This document shows positions 8,601 through 17,421 of a DNA stretch of 64,000 bases, piece after piece (position 1 is the stretch's first letter; every line of letters begins with the position of its first letter). Origin of the DNA: Sporolactobacillus mangiferae (GTDB taxonomy: Bacteria; Bacillota; Bacilli; Bacillales; Sporolactobacillaceae); NCBI RefSeq assembly GCF_023336505.1, contig NZ_JAMAST010000006.1:40843-104842 (forward strand), read 5' to 3'. The position numbers were made by a program, and so were the translations under genes. The notes under the pieces were generated by a model, which saw nothing but the letters and a program-made list of their open reading frames with translations, searched no databases and was not told the origin of the DNA.

Positions 8601-8812
8601 ATCAAGATCCTTCCCCTTGCGTCATCAGATGATCTAAGGGACCGACCGATTCTCCGAAACCGATTCAACTCAGAACGTGAAAACATCAAGGAATAAAATA
8701 AGTATATGTTGACCCAGCTAATTTGTCAATATTTAAAAAATTTGCGGGTAAGTCAATCAGCCTGTTTTTTAAAAGACTCGTGTATGATTCTACAATTTCA
8801 AGGAAAAATAAA

Positions 8813-8860
8813 ATGACAACTGTTTTAGTCGTAATCAATTTAGGCGGTTATGGCTATTGA
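8813..8860 (+). CDS. Possible 15-residue leader ORF
   Basis: ATG at 8813 follows AAGGAA and opens MTTVLVVINLGGYGY, stopping at 8860 just before the start of the membrane gene at 8877. It could be a translational leader peptide for the module or a chance ORF. Only position and the weak ribosome binding site support it. Confidence 0.2.
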   Translation: MTTVLVVINLGGYGY

Positions 8861-8876
8861 GATTGGAAGTAATATA

Positions 8877-9656
8877 ATGGCCAGAAGAAATAACGCTGTT
8901 CTTGATTTTCTTGGATCAGCAGGACTCTCCTATCGCAAACCAGCAATCATTGCCTGGTGGTCGGCAGCTTTCCCAGGGTTTGGACACATGCTGCTTGATA
9001 TGCATATAAAGGGCAATGTCTTATTTTTATTCGAGATTATCATCAACTTCAATTCCAAGTTAAATTTGGCAATGGTCTACACCTTTATGGGTGATTTCAA
9101 ACGTTCTGCACTGACACTGAACACACAATGGACGTTGATCTATATTCCCTTCTATTTTTACTGCATTTGGGACAGCTACATCACAACAGCAAAATTAAAC
9201 CGTATAAACGCATTAACAAAAGATAAGCCGGTAACAATGAAAGTCCTCGATTTGCGGACTTATGAAACTTGCTTTATTGATAAGCGGCTGCCATGGCTTG
9301 CTTCTGTATGGTCATTTCTTCTTCCAGGACTCGGACAGGTCTATACACGCCGACTTTTCACTGCTCTTTCGCTCTTATCATGGTCCGTGACCATCTATGT
9401 GAATAGCCACCAGCTTCAGTATATACAGCTGATTGTTAATCATGAAGCCACCATGGCTGAGGCGATAAAAGTGCTTAATCCCGAGTGGCTGCTCTTTATG
9501 CCATCCCTCATTTTTGGAGCCGCTTATGATGCTTATGCAAAAACGGTTGAAAGCAATCGGCTGTTTGAAAAAGAGCTATTGAGTTATTTAAAATTCGAAT
9601 GGAGTATAGCTAAATCGGACTTGATCATTAAAGAAAAGAGAGGGTCAGATTTATGA
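8877..9656 (+). CDS. Multi-pass membrane protein of unknown function
   Basis: A 259-residue hydrophobic protein with about six predicted membrane segments. Two related halves are visible: WWSAAFPGFGHMLLD near the N-terminus and WSFLLPGLGQVYTRR in the middle, each a P-G-x-G turn at the start of a helical pair. This pattern recalls TM2-like or DUF5683-like small membrane domains, but I do not recognise the family. ATG at 8877 is preferred because GGAAG lies 7 bases upstream; an in-frame ATG at 8850 has a weaker site. Its stop overlaps the next gene (ATGA at 9653), so the two are translationally coupled. Confidence 0.75.
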   Translation: MARRNNAVLDFLGSAGLSYRKPAIIAWWSAAFPGFGHMLLDMHIKGNVLFLFEIIINFNSKLNLAMVYTFMGDFKRSALTLNTQWTLIYIPFYFYCIWDSYITTAKLNRINALTKDKPVTMKVLDLRTYETCFIDKRLPWLASVWSFLLPGLGQVYTRRLFTALSLLSWSVTIYVNSHQLQYIQLIVNHEATMAEAIKVLNPEWLLFMPSLIFGAAYDAYAKTVESNRLFEKELLSYLKFEWSIAKSDLIIKEKRGSDL

Positions 9657-10105
9657 GCAGCTTAATCTGCCTGTTTAAGCCATCGCTATCCATTGAGCTT
9701 CTACTTTCAGAATTTAAAAAAAACCAGATTGATCAAAACAATGTTGCGTGCTTTATTTTGGACGCACCATTAAGCCAATTGACAAATGAAATCAGTTCGA
9801 GTTCAAATCCAAACGAAGAAATGAGCATGGCTGATCTCGGATTTGTGTTTGCAACAATCTTTGGCGTAGTCGGTGCAAGTATCGGATTCAAAATGGAATT
9901 GGGGCCGATCATTTGGGGAATTGCCTCAAGTATTGGCGGATTTATACTCGGTTTTCTAATTGATCTTATCTTTACAAAAAAGTTTAAAAAAAAACCGGAA
10001 ACGTATATTCTTATTTCAATACACTGCCATAAAGGACAGGAAAATATTGTAAAAAAAATCATAGCCGCACATCAGGCACTTGGGTTGACCGTCATTGAAT
10101 CGTGA
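9653..10105 (+). CDS. Hypothetical protein with central glycine-rich membrane hairpin
   Basis: The 150-residue product has a soluble N-terminal segment (about 1-60), two glycine-rich membrane helices (about 62-108; FVFATIFGVVGASIGF and GIASSIGGFILGFLIDLIF), and a C-terminal alpha/beta segment containing ISIHCHKGQENIVKKI. Such a soluble-hairpin-soluble layout resembles small stress-related membrane proteins of Bacillales, but the family is not recognised. ATG overlaps the stop of the preceding membrane gene. Its 3' end overlaps the 3' end of zur on the other strand by 14 bases, so transcription of the two is convergent. Confidence 0.75.
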   Translation: MSSLICLFKPSLSIELLLSEFKKNQIDQNNVACFILDAPLSQLTNEISSSSNPNEEMSMADLGFVFATIFGVVGASIGFKMELGPIIWGIASSIGGFILGFLIDLIFTKKFKKKPETYILISIHCHKGQENIVKKIIAAHQALGLTVIES

Positions 10106-10541
10106 TTTTTTTACTTTTTTCGTATTCAATTTTTTCACGGCATGCTTTGCAATATCCGTAAATTTCAAATTTGTGGCCTGTCACCTCAAATTCCGGATCT
10201 ACTTGTGATAAGTCTTGCATCGGACAGATATCGATTGTTTTGGTTTTTCCACAGCGCAGGCAGATCAAATGATGATGATGATGATCTTTACAGTGAAACT
10301 GATACATTTTTTCACCATCAAGTTCAGTTTCTTCAAGGATCATTAAATCCTGGAACAAAGAAAGATTACGGTAAATGGTATCAAAACTGATCCCTGGGTA
10401 GCTGTCTTTCAATGAACTTTGAATTTCTTTAGCTGATAAATAACCACCACTTTTTGCAAATAAATCCAGAATATCCTCACGTTTATCTGTATGCTTGTAA
10501 CCTTTATTTTTTAACAACAACATGGCTTCCTGCTTGTTCAT
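10092..10541 (-). CDS. zur: Zinc uptake regulator Zur (Fur family)
   Basis: A 149-residue zinc-sensing repressor expected to shut down zinc uptake genes when zinc is abundant. It has an N-terminal winged helix (GYKHTDKREDILDLF, FDTIYRNL), the histidine-rich segment KDHHHHHLICLRCGKTK, and a second Cys pair in YGYCKACREK that forms the structural zinc site. The sequence closely follows B. subtilis Zur. ATG at 10541 with AGAGGTGA upstream is chosen over the longer frame to 10592. Its stop lies inside the end of the convergent gene at 9653-10105. Confidence 0.93.
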   Translation of the reverse strand: MNKQEAMLLLKNKGYKHTDKREDILDLFAKSGGYLSAKEIQSSLKDSYPGISFDTIYRNLSLFQDLMILEETELDGEKMYQFHCKDHHHHHLICLRCGKTKTIDICPMQDLSQVDPEFEVTGHKFEIYGYCKACREKIEYEKSKKITIQ

Positions 10542-10730
10542 CACCAAATCACCTCTAAGCGGCATAACCTGTTTTCTTTCAATAAGTAGCATAACATTTT
10601 TCGTAAAAAAAGCATAATTACCTGTTTATAAACCGTATGGCAACTAAATTTCTTAAACACATGTTTGACTACGCCAGGCAGGAAGTATCTGTTTTCGTTC
10701 GCGTATTTACACGATCTTTCCATATCAATA

Positions 10731-10771
10731 AGGATGTCCCATCGCCAAGTGACTTTTGAGACATCCTTTTT
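10731..10771. repeat. GGATGTCCC...GACATCC inverted-repeat element
   Basis: An imperfect inverted repeat GGATGTCCCATCG...TTTTGAGACATCC with a T-run on the plus strand lies after the Sm-like gene at 10783-11031. A shorter relative stands at 20439-20468. These ends resemble those of IS1182-type elements, so it may be a mobile-element remnant now used as a terminator. The origin is inference. Confidence 0.5.
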
Positions 10772-10782
10772 CAGTGATTTCT

Positions 10783-11031
10783 TTACCAGAACAAACCAAG
10801 CGCGAGAATAACTGCAATCGAGGCTAAAGCAACGGGATATCCCCAGCCGTAATCTCTCCAAAGAAACAGTCCCGGGTTTCCTGACAAACCGGAAGACTGT
10901 GGCTGTACATAAGCATATCGATCATCAACATGAGTAAGTACACCACGGTGAACTGATCCATTATGACAACGTATTTCGACTGGCTGATTCAAAAGCCTGC
11001 AGCATTGAGAATAAATAGATGCGTTTGACAT
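10783..11031 (-). CDS. Small Sm-like domain protein with C-terminal membrane helix
   Basis: An 82-residue protein. Residues about 10-45 contain LLNQPVEIRCHNGSVHRG then HVDDRYAYVQP, a short beta-barrel-like module shared with the proteins at 14025-14396 and 58031-58378. The tail is a single hydrophobic segment (YPVALASIAVILALGLFW) that ends the protein, so it is probably a tail-anchored membrane protein. ATG at 11031 (AGGAG nine bases upstream) is preferred to ATG at 11037. Function unknown; the paralogues' Tyr/Pro/Gly-rich tails suggest a spore or envelope role, which is inference. Confidence 0.75.
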   Translation of the reverse strand: MSNASIYSQCCRLLNQPVEIRCHNGSVHRGVLTHVDDRYAYVQPQSSGLSGNPGLFLWRDYGWGYPVALASIAVILALGLFW

Positions 11032-11117
11032 TATCATTCGCTCCTGTCACCTTATATTCTCTAACACTGTATGTCTTCGTTTTACCTTTGTCTCGGCGTT
11101 CGTCATTCACAGCAGAA

Positions 11118-11444
11118 TTATTCTCGTGATTTCTTATAATTGTGCAAAGCATGATCTATTGTCTGGGCAAGCAGGTTCATGACATGTTCGTCTTCCTCAG
11201 AGTAATAAATCGTTTTTCCGCTCCTCCGCGCTTTTACAAGATGCAGCTGCTTCAGAAAACTCAGTTGATGCGACACAGTGGATTGCTGCAATTTTAAAAT
11301 ATCCGCTATTTCTGAGACCGAGCATTCTTTCTGTGAAAGCAAATAAAGAATACGCACCCGTGTCGCATCAGAAACAGCCTTGAAAATCTGGGTAACGGTT
11401 GTTAGCGTTTCTTCATCAAGATCAGACGCCATTCGATCATTCAT
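11118..11444 (-). CDS. ArsR-family metal sensor, alpha5 zinc type (CzrA-like)
   Basis: A winged-helix repressor expected to release DNA on binding metal. The core [38 protein letters not shown] is the DNA-binding domain. Near the C-terminus the spacing D-x-H...H-x-x-H in [17 protein letters not shown] reproduces the alpha5 ligand set of CzrA and SmtB, which sense Zn/Co. The start is uncertain: ATG 11444 has AGGA eight bases upstream, ATG 11453 is also possible, and the open frame continues much further into the end of the ABC-F gene. No metal exporter gene is next to it, so the target lies elsewhere. Confidence 0.85.
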   Translation of the reverse strand: MNDRMASDLDEETLTTVTQIFKAVSDATRVRILYLLSQKECSVSEIADILKLQQSTVSHQLSFLKQLHLVKARRSGKTIYYSEEDEHVMNLLAQTIDHALHNYKKSRE

Positions 11445-11523
11445 GTCGCTCATCCTAATTGATTTATCATGATTTAACTTTAACAGACATTGCACATCTC
11501 TGTCCATCAAATCAAAGTTGTCT

Positions 11524-13077
11524 TCATGAGCGTGTACTTCGGTCAGACCACGCTTCAATATTCCAGATTCCTGTAATCCATTGTTCATAAAAATCAGGCT
11601 CGTGACTGACAATGAGCACAGTTCCTTCATATGCTGCAAGGGCATGCTTCAGTGATGCTTTGCTGCTCGCATCCAGATGGTTTGTCGGTTCATCGAAAAT
11701 GAGCACATTGCTTTTTTCTAAACTGAGACGAGCAATGCGAACTTTGGTTTCTTCGCCTCCGCTGAGTGTGTTCATCGGCTGCTGCATATGTTCGGCACTG
11801 ATACCGCATTGTGCAAGATACTGACGAAGAATTTTTTGATGCGTGTGTGGAAAGGCAGACATCATCCAATCCAGCGGTGTTTGGCCAGCCGGTTCGGAAA
11901 GCTGTGCAAAGTAGACCGGCTGTACACGATCTCCTGCCGTAACTTTTCCCGAAATTGGTTTAAGTAAGCCAAGCAGTGTTCGGAGCAGCGTTGTTTTTCC
12001 TATTCCATTATGTCCGACAATTGCTATTTTCTCTTCTCGTTCGATTTTTGTCGTCATACACGGAAAGAGTGGCCGATCATAACCGATTTCAAGATTTTCA
12101 ATGTCATAAATGATACGTGCAGGCTGACCGGTCACACGAAAATGAAAAACCGGTTTTTTACTTTTGGAAGGGGGCGCCAGACGCACAATCTTTTCAAGCT
12201 GTTTTTCTCTGCTTTTTGCCTGTTTCGCGGTAGCTGTTCGCACTTTATTTTTTTGAATGTACGTCTCCAGTTTTTTGATTTCTTTTTGCTGTTCACGGAA
12301 TGCAATTTCCTGCTGCTGCAACCGCGCCTGATGCTGCGCAAGATACGATTGATAATTGCCGACATAGCGGATTAATTGCTGATTTTCGAGATGATAGACA
12401 AACTTTGCAATATTATTTAAGAACGAACGATCATGCGAAATGACAATGAACGCATGCGGATATACACCAAGATATTGTGTCAGCCAGTCAATATGCGCAA
12501 CGTCAAGATAATTGGTTGGTTCATCAAGCAGCAGGACTTCCGGTTTTTCGAGAAGAACTTTCGCAAGACATAATTTAGTTAACTGACCGCCGCTCAATTG
12601 CGATACATCTTTATCAAGGCCAATGGCAGTCAGCCCAAGCCCGTCAGCCATTTCATGAATCTGTGCATCAATTGTATAAAAGTCATGAGTCATAAGCAGT
12701 TCCTGAAGCTTTCCATATCGATCAATGAAGTCAGGATCCGCTTCAGGGTTCTGCATTTTTATTGCCAGATCATTCATTGCTCTTTCAGCATCGAAAAGTT
12801 CCCTGAATGCATCTTGCAAACATTCATAGACACGTTTACCGTGACCGAAGTTCAAGTGCTGCTCAATGACTCCCATTTTAAGTTCCTGGCGTTTGTTAAT
12901 CTGTCCGCTGTCAGGGAGCAGTTCGCCAAGAACCAGCTTGAGAAAAGTTGATTTTCCCGCACCATTGTGTCCGACAAGCGCAATATGCTCGCCGTCCATC
13001 AATCTGAAATTCATTTCATTAAAAATACGTTTATCACCATAAGAAAAAGAAACCTTGCTTGCTTCGATAAGCAGCAT
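11524..13077 (-). CDS. yfmM: ABC-F family ATPase (YfmM-like)
   Basis: A soluble 517-residue protein with two ABC ATPase domains and no membrane part, the layout of ribosome-associated ABC-F factors that relieve stalled translation or protect from antibiotics. Walker A motifs are GHNGAGKST and GHNGIGKTT; signatures are LSGGQLTK and LSGGEETK; Walker B regions read [11 protein letters not shown] and [11 protein letters not shown]. The charged inter-domain linker ([16 protein letters not shown] onward) is the P-site tRNA interaction motif. The overall sequence follows B. subtilis YfmM rather than YkpA, YdiF or YfmR. ATG at 13077 follows GAGGAGTGAATCGCT. Confidence 0.93.
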   Translation of the reverse strand: MLLIEASKVSFSYGDKRIFNEMNFRLMDGEHIALVGHNGAGKSTFLKLVLGELLPDSGQINKRQELKMGVIEQHLNFGHGKRVYECLQDAFRELFDAERAMNDLAIKMQNPEADPDFIDRYGKLQELLMTHDFYTIDAQIHEMADGLGLTAIGLDKDVSQLSGGQLTKLCLAKVLLEKPEVLLLDEPTNYLDVAHIDWLTQYLGVYPHAFIVISHDRSFLNNIAKFVYHLENQQLIRYVGNYQSYLAQHQARLQQQEIAFREQQKEIKKLETYIQKNKVRTATAKQAKSREKQLEKIVRLAPPSKSKKPVFHFRVTGQPARIIYDIENLEIGYDRPLFPCMTTKIEREEKIAIVGHNGIGKTTLLRTLLGLLKPISGKVTAGDRVQPVYFAQLSEPAGQTPLDWMMSAFPHTHQKILRQYLAQCGISAEHMQQPMNTLSGGEETKVRIARLSLEKSNVLIFDEPTNHLDASSKASLKHALAAYEGTVLIVSHEPDFYEQWITGIWNIEAWSDRSTRS

Positions 13078-13147
13078 AGCGATTCACTCCTCTATTTTAC
13101 GGTCATTCGAGAAGCGAAAGGAAAAGATTCGTTTCCATCCTGCATTG

Positions 13148-13176
13148 AAAAAGAGCAAAGCATCAATGCTTCGCTC
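13148..13176 (-). terminator. Terminator downstream of the acetyltransferase
   Basis: Stem GAGCGAAGCA/TGCTTTGCTC (one mismatch) followed by TTTTT on the minus strand, about 200 bases after the acetyltransferase stop and before the ABC-F start. Confidence 0.65.
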
Positions 13177-13376
13177 CTAAAAGTGGTCCATCCGTTAGAA
13201 ACAGAAACATCTTTGATCGATTGCCGCAACTCATTGACCTGTTTTGTGAAAAAAGGGCAGACGAATCCTGTCTCAGGCCAATTTAAGTTGCAGACAATCA
13301 GATAAAATCATCGATGTTTCCACCCCTCAATAATCATTTCATAGTTATTCTAATTCAATCTGATCGGAAAAGCAAT

Positions 13377-13859
13377 TCAAGCAAGCGGATAATTAAGATC
13401 GATTTCATGTTCAATGACTATGCCGTCCTGACTTTTTAAGGGGATAGCAGGTTTTATTTTTCTTGCTCCAGAAACCGCATCCAGTCTGATTGCCGTTATT
13501 GTAAACCCGTTCCTTTGATAAAAGTGCAGGGCGTGCGTATTGTCATTTGTCGTAGTGACGCAGAGACGAGTCATTTTCCTGTCTTCTGCCATTTTAATTA
13601 TTGTTTTAATCAATGCTGAGCCGATTCCGTGATTTTCATTAAAACTGTCCAATGATACAATTTCTAATCGATCTTCTGCCTCTCTGTACATCAGAATGCC
13701 CGAAAGTTTATTATTTGCAAATGCAAGCAGACCAGGTAATTGAGAAATATCAATGCATTCATCATGCACAGCCATCAGCTGTCCGCCCCAGCGACTTGCT
13801 AATTCGTGAAGTACTTTTTCTTTATCATGATTGTTCATCTCTCTGACATTTATGTCCAC
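13377..13859 (-). CDS. GNAT-family N-acetyltransferase
   Basis: About 160 residues with the GNAT fold: the acetyl-CoA loop appears as NENHGIGSALIKTIIKMA (a Q/R-x-x-G-x-G/A variant), followed by the beta-strand MTRLCVTTTNDNTHALHFYQRNGF. The early RWGGQLM segment resembles a Bacillus GNAT subgroup of unknown substrate. GTG at 13859 with GGTGGGA upstream is the likely start; the open frame to 14126 would overlap the divergent gene at 14025. Substrate is unknown. Confidence 0.8.
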   Translation of the reverse strand: MDINVREMNNHDKEKVLHELASRWGGQLMAVHDECIDISQLPGLLAFANNKLSGILMYREAEDRLEIVSLDSFNENHGIGSALIKTIIKMAEDRKMTRLCVTTTNDNTHALHFYQRNGFTITAIRLDAVSGARKIKPAIPLKSQDGIVIEHEIDLNYPLA

Positions 13860-14024
13860 CGGACTGTCCCACCTTGTGAAATCGTTATGAAAATAATTAA
13901 CTGTTCCTTTTGCCTGCCAGGCGTTCGCCCACTCTTTTTCCGTATAGCCGCATAACTTAGAATTAGGCCAATGTTCAGCGGCGCTTTTGCGCCAATAACA
14001 GAACACATCCAGGGAGGCACGTAC

Positions 14025-14396
14025 ATGGCACATCCAAACTACTGGGAAGACTTGATCAATCAGCCTGTTGAGATCCAATGCAGCGATGGTTCGATACATT
14101 ACGGGATTGTAGAATCTTTTGATCAAAATAATGTCTATTTAAAACCGTTGACCAATGATCAGCATGAAATAAATGAAAATCGCGGCGGTAACGATGAACG
14201 CTTTTATGGCTTTGGATTCGGGCCCCAGGCGTTTCTTGGCGGCTTTGCAGGCGGACTGCTCGGTGTCGGATTGGGATCCATCATCGGCGTCCGGCCATGG
14301 CCGCTTTATCCACCAAGACCATATTACGGTCCTGGACCACGTCCGCCATATTACGGAGGATACTATGGTTCCGGACCCGGTTCATTCTATTATTAA
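14025..14396 (+). CDS. Sm-like domain protein with Gly/Pro/Tyr-rich tail
   Basis: A 123-residue protein beginning behind GGGAGGC at ATG 14025. Residues about 8-40 carry LINQPVEIQCSDGSIHYG and FDQNNVYLKPL, nearly identical in layout to the protein at 10783-11031. A glycine-rich hydrophobic stretch (FLGGFAGGLLGVGLGSIIG) follows, then a tail of PYYGPGPRPPYYGGYYG type that ends in Tyr-Tyr. Such tails are common in spore coat and other surface proteins of Bacillales. I do not recognise an established family name. It is divergent from the acetyltransferase and shares a bidirectional terminator with gapN. Confidence 0.8.
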   Translation: MAHPNYWEDLINQPVEIQCSDGSIHYGIVESFDQNNVYLKPLTNDQHEINENRGGNDERFYGFGFGPQAFLGGFAGGLLGVGLGSIIGVRPWPLYPPRPYYGPGPRPPYYGGYYGSGPGSFYY

Positions 14397-14543
14397 ATAA
14401 CAGGAAATATACTGCCCGACAATACAGCTCTTGCTGTAAATCGTTGAAGAATGCCACACCTGTCAATTAATGAATCATTCCTGCATGCCTCATCCATAAA
14501 AAATCAACTGAAGCTCTATCATTATACGATCAGAAAGTCATAT

Positions 14544-14577
14544 AAAAAAGAGAATCAATTGTTGATTCTCTTTTTTT
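14544..14577. terminator. Bidirectional terminator between the Sm-like gene and gapN
   Basis: AGAATCAA and TTGATTCT form a stem flanked by A-runs and T-runs on both sides, serving the convergent genes ending at 14396 (+) and 14629 (-). Confidence 0.9.
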
Positions 14578-14628
14578 ACACATAATCAAGCTACTGCCTG
14601 CGCCAAGGCTTGCTAATCGGCAGATTTT

Positions 14629-16080
14629 TTATTTCAAGTTCAGAACGGTTACACGCTCACGTGACATAGATAATAGACTGTGGTGAATGCCCTGAACACC
14701 CATCCCAGAAGATTTTACGCCGAGGAACGGGAAGTGATCCGGTCCACGTTCCGTACGTCCGTTGATTTGCACTGTCCCCGCCTCGACTTGCCGAGCAACC
14801 GCGAGCGCACGATCAATATCCTGTGAAAAGACACTCGCCTGCAAGCCAAATTCTGACTTATTTGCAAGTTCAATCGCTTCTTCATCAGAAGCAACACGTA
14901 TAACCGGCAAAACGGGTCCAAACGGCTCGATCCATGCAACATCCATATCTTCGGTGACATTATCTAAAAGTGTTGGATAGATTAGGTTTTCTTTACGTTT
15001 ATTACCTGTAACGAGTGTGGCACCTTTGACAAGCGCATCGTCAATCAGACCCTGGACAAAATCCGCAGACTTATCATCGATCAACGGTACAATCGTGCTG
15101 TCTTTCTCAGGTGAACCCACTGTTAATTTTTCAATCTCGGCCTTCAAACGGGAAACAAGCGCGTCAGCGATCTTGTCATTGACAAGCACACGCTTAATAG
15201 CGGTACAACGTTGACCGGAATAAGAATAAGCGCCGTTCATGATACTCTTAACAGCAACATCTAAATCAGCATCCTCGCAGACAATAGCCGGATCTTTACC
15301 ACCAAGTTCCAGCACGAGCGGAATCATTGTGGTCTGTTTGGACAGGTGCCTGCCGGTGGAGGAACCTCCCGTAAAGCTGATCATATTTATACCTTTATGT
15401 TCAACCAAATAATCACCAATGACTGAACCGCGACCGGTGGTCAGACTGAGCAAACCTTTTGGCAGACCTGTTTTATCAAGGGCTTCAATCATTTTGACTC
15501 CACTGATTGATCCTTGTGTCGCCGGTTTAAAGATAACCGCATTCCCCATCATCAATGCTGGCGCAATCTTTGAGGCAGCCAGATTTACCGGATAGTTAAA
15601 TGGAGCGATGGCCAAAACAACACCTAACGGAGCGCTTTCAACAATACCGATCTTTTTTTGGTCACCACCCGGAAATCCATCACCTTTTAAACTTTCACCA
15701 TGCATATGCAGTGCGTCCTGAACTGTATAACGAATCAAGTCTGCAGTCCGGACGACTTCTTTCTGGGCATCCTTGAAACCCTTACCCACTTCCTGCATAA
15801 TTGTTTTGGCAATTTCCTCGCTGCCAGCAACCAGTTCATCCGCCCATTTCTCAAGATAAGCGCCCCGTTCGCTTAGAGAAAGCTTTGCCCAGCGCTTTTG
15901 CGCCTTGTGTGCCTCAGTAATTGCATGATCCACTTCTTCCTGTGTGACCGCTTGAACATAACCAATCGTCTGTCTCAGGTAAGGGGATTGAATGGCAATG
16001 GTCTCACCAGATGAACTCTTCTTCCATTCGCCTTCAAGGTACGCTAAGTAAGTCGTCAATTCTGATACATTCGATGCCAT
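14629..16080 (-). CDS. gapN: NADP-dependent non-phosphorylating glyceraldehyde-3-phosphate dehydrogenase
   Basis: Oxidises glyceraldehyde 3-phosphate directly to 3-phosphoglycerate with NADP+, giving NADPH and bypassing one ATP-yielding step of glycolysis. The 483-residue aldehyde dehydrogenase has the cofactor region APFNYPVNL and FKPATQGS, the catalytic Glu in LELGGKDPAIV and the catalytic Cys in SGQRCTAIKR. The C-terminal NGRTERGPDHFPFLGVKSSG matches Streptococcus GapN and separates it from other aldehyde dehydrogenases. ATG at 16080 follows AAAGGAG. The 500-base region upstream holds no gene. Common in lactic acid bacteria; fits a fermentative lifestyle with limited NADPH sources. Confidence 0.93.
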   Translation of the reverse strand: MASNVSELTTYLAYLEGEWKKSSSGETIAIQSPYLRQTIGYVQAVTQEEVDHAITEAHKAQKRWAKLSLSERGAYLEKWADELVAGSEEIAKTIMQEVGKGFKDAQKEVVRTADLIRYTVQDALHMHGESLKGDGFPGGDQKKIGIVESAPLGVVLAIAPFNYPVNLAASKIAPALMMGNAVIFKPATQGSISGVKMIEALDKTGLPKGLLSLTTGRGSVIGDYLVEHKGINMISFTGGSSTGRHLSKQTTMIPLVLELGGKDPAIVCEDADLDVAVKSIMNGAYSYSGQRCTAIKRVLVNDKIADALVSRLKAEIEKLTVGSPEKDSTIVPLIDDKSADFVQGLIDDALVKGATLVTGNKRKENLIYPTLLDNVTEDMDVAWIEPFGPVLPVIRVASDEEAIELANKSEFGLQASVFSQDIDRALAVARQVEAGTVQINGRTERGPDHFPFLGVKSSGMGVQGIHHSLLSMSRERVTVLNLK

Positions 16081-16605
16081 ACCTTTCCATTCTCCTTTAT
16101 TATCAATTTCTCTTAAGCCGTACTTGTGTCATCATGACGCGTTCAAAACGAGAACAATCACCTGACCAGGTAACTATTTTTCGTTTAAGAATCCAGTAAC
16201 ACAATAAGATTTTCATTGAGTATAGTGTTTTCAACAAAGTTTATTTTCGCACGAAAGATACTTAATTTCCAATCTTCTGCTCACTGTCCGTGTCACATGA
16301 CTATGCATGATAGTAAACAAAACTGACCTGTTTAATATATGGTTTTAAAGCAATTTCATATATTTGTCAAGGAAATAAATTTCATAGTAAGTTAAAAGCA
16401 ATTAGTTTTCAAAAAATATTTTCTTTTGAAACGAATAGTGGTTTGTTTCAACAGACATATATTTATTCCATGTATGATTGGATATCCCCATCAATGTGTT
16501 CACAACGGAACAGGCTTGGCCAAGACGCGGAAAACACTGGAATAGATAAATATTCTTATTTGAAGTCATGATTTATCATGGCTGCTTATCCGATTATGCA
16601 AGTGA
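16081..16605. other. Long non-coding region upstream of gapN
   Basis: No credible gene on either strand. It is AT-rich; a minus-strand TTGACA lies at 16359-16354 without a convincing -10 at 17 bases, and TATACT occurs nearer gapN. I see no clear catabolite repression site. The length suggests more than a simple promoter for gapN. Confidence 0.4.
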
Positions 16606-16609
16606 AAAC

Positions 16610-16635
16610 AAGAGGCTCCTGCTCAAGAACCTCTT
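16610..16635 (-). terminator. Terminator of the thyA-dfrA operon
   Basis: AAGAGG and CCTCTT pair with inner extension, followed by TTGTTTTC on the minus strand, starting two bases after the stop of the small membrane gene at 16637. Confidence 0.65.
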
Positions 16636-16636
16636 A

Positions 16637-16852
16637 TCAACAATCACTTTCTTGAACGCGCATACCGTTTGCAAGCGGCGCGCATATGAATGCAAGCATA
16701 ATGACCGGCAGCCATGCAATAAGGAACAAGAAAAAAACGGCTATATGCCTTCCTTGCCAGGCCCGCCAAAATGGGAGCAGACCGAGCAGAGAGCCCATGA
16801 GCATTCCGATTAGCGCATAACAGAGTAAAAGCTGCAGATATGAAATGATCAT
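16637..16852 (-). CDS. Small two-helix membrane protein downstream of dfrA
   Basis: A 71-residue hydrophobic protein with two membrane segments (about 5-27 and 35-58) separated by a positively charged loop WRAWQGRH. ATG at 16852 has GGAG nine bases upstream. It lies 77 bases after dfrA on the same strand and before the operon terminator, so it is probably cotranscribed with thyA-dfrA. The family is not recognised. The position is reminiscent of small ypj-type genes after dfrA in Bacillus, but the sequence does not let me claim homology. Confidence 0.55.
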   Translation of the reverse strand: MIISYLQLLLCYALIGMLMGSLLGLLPFWRAWQGRHIAVFFLFLIAWLPVIMLAFICAPLANGMRVQESDC

Positions 16853-16929
16853 TTGTATCAACTCCGTTACCCTTTTTAACAGTGTATGCACTGAAGAAAG
16901 AGAAGTGAAAGCTGATATCGATCAACCGA

Positions 16930-17421
16930 TCAGACACATGCGCGTTCATAAATGCGAAAGTCATGAGGGAAATGATTTTTGCTGTCAAGATTTCCAGCAG
17001 TACTGCTGATCAAATGCCAATCGCTCATATGGAAATCTGTAAAGTATGTATCTCCTTCAAACTCAGCATCAATATGCGTGATATAGAGCCGATCTGCATA
17101 AGGCATAAATGCTTTGAAAACAGCTGCTCCCCCGATAACGAAACATTCGCGTCCGTAGGCAATGCCGCTATTCATGAGTTCATCTACTGAAGTAAAGTGT
17201 CTCGCCCCTTTCTCTGTAAAATTCGAATTTCGTGTTAAAACAATATTTTCCCGTCCGGGAAGCGGCCTGCCAATCGATTCATACGTTTTCCGGCCCATAA
17301 CAATCGGATGACCCCACGTTATTTTTTTAAAATAACGCAAATCATCAGGAAGATGCCACGGCAGCTGATTGTCACGTCCAATCAGCTGATTGCGGTCCAT
17401 AGCCAGCAAAAAGGAAATCAT
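16930..17421 (-). CDS. dfrA: Dihydrofolate reductase
   Basis: Reduces dihydrofolate to tetrahydrofolate with NADPH, regenerating the folate oxidised by ThyA. The 163-residue protein has the expected motifs: [21 protein letters not shown] (catalytic Asp in PDD), GRKTYESIG, and the NADPH loop [11 protein letters not shown]. Length is typical for bacterial DHFR. Its start overlaps the thyA stop by four bases (ATGA), the classic translationally coupled thyA-dfrA arrangement. Confidence 0.97.
   Translation of the reverse strand: MISFLLAMDRNQLIGRDNQLPWHLPDDLRYFKKITWGHPIVMGRKTYESIGRPLPGRENIVLTRNSNFTEKGARHFTSVDELMNSGIAYGRECFVIGGAAVFKAFMPYADRLYITHIDAEFEGDTYFTDFHMSDWHLISSTAGNLDSKNHFPHDFRIYERACV

Noticed and set aside
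11430..11500. Metal-sensor operator around ATCATGAT
   Set aside because: Only an 8-base palindrome; too short to call an ArsR-family site.
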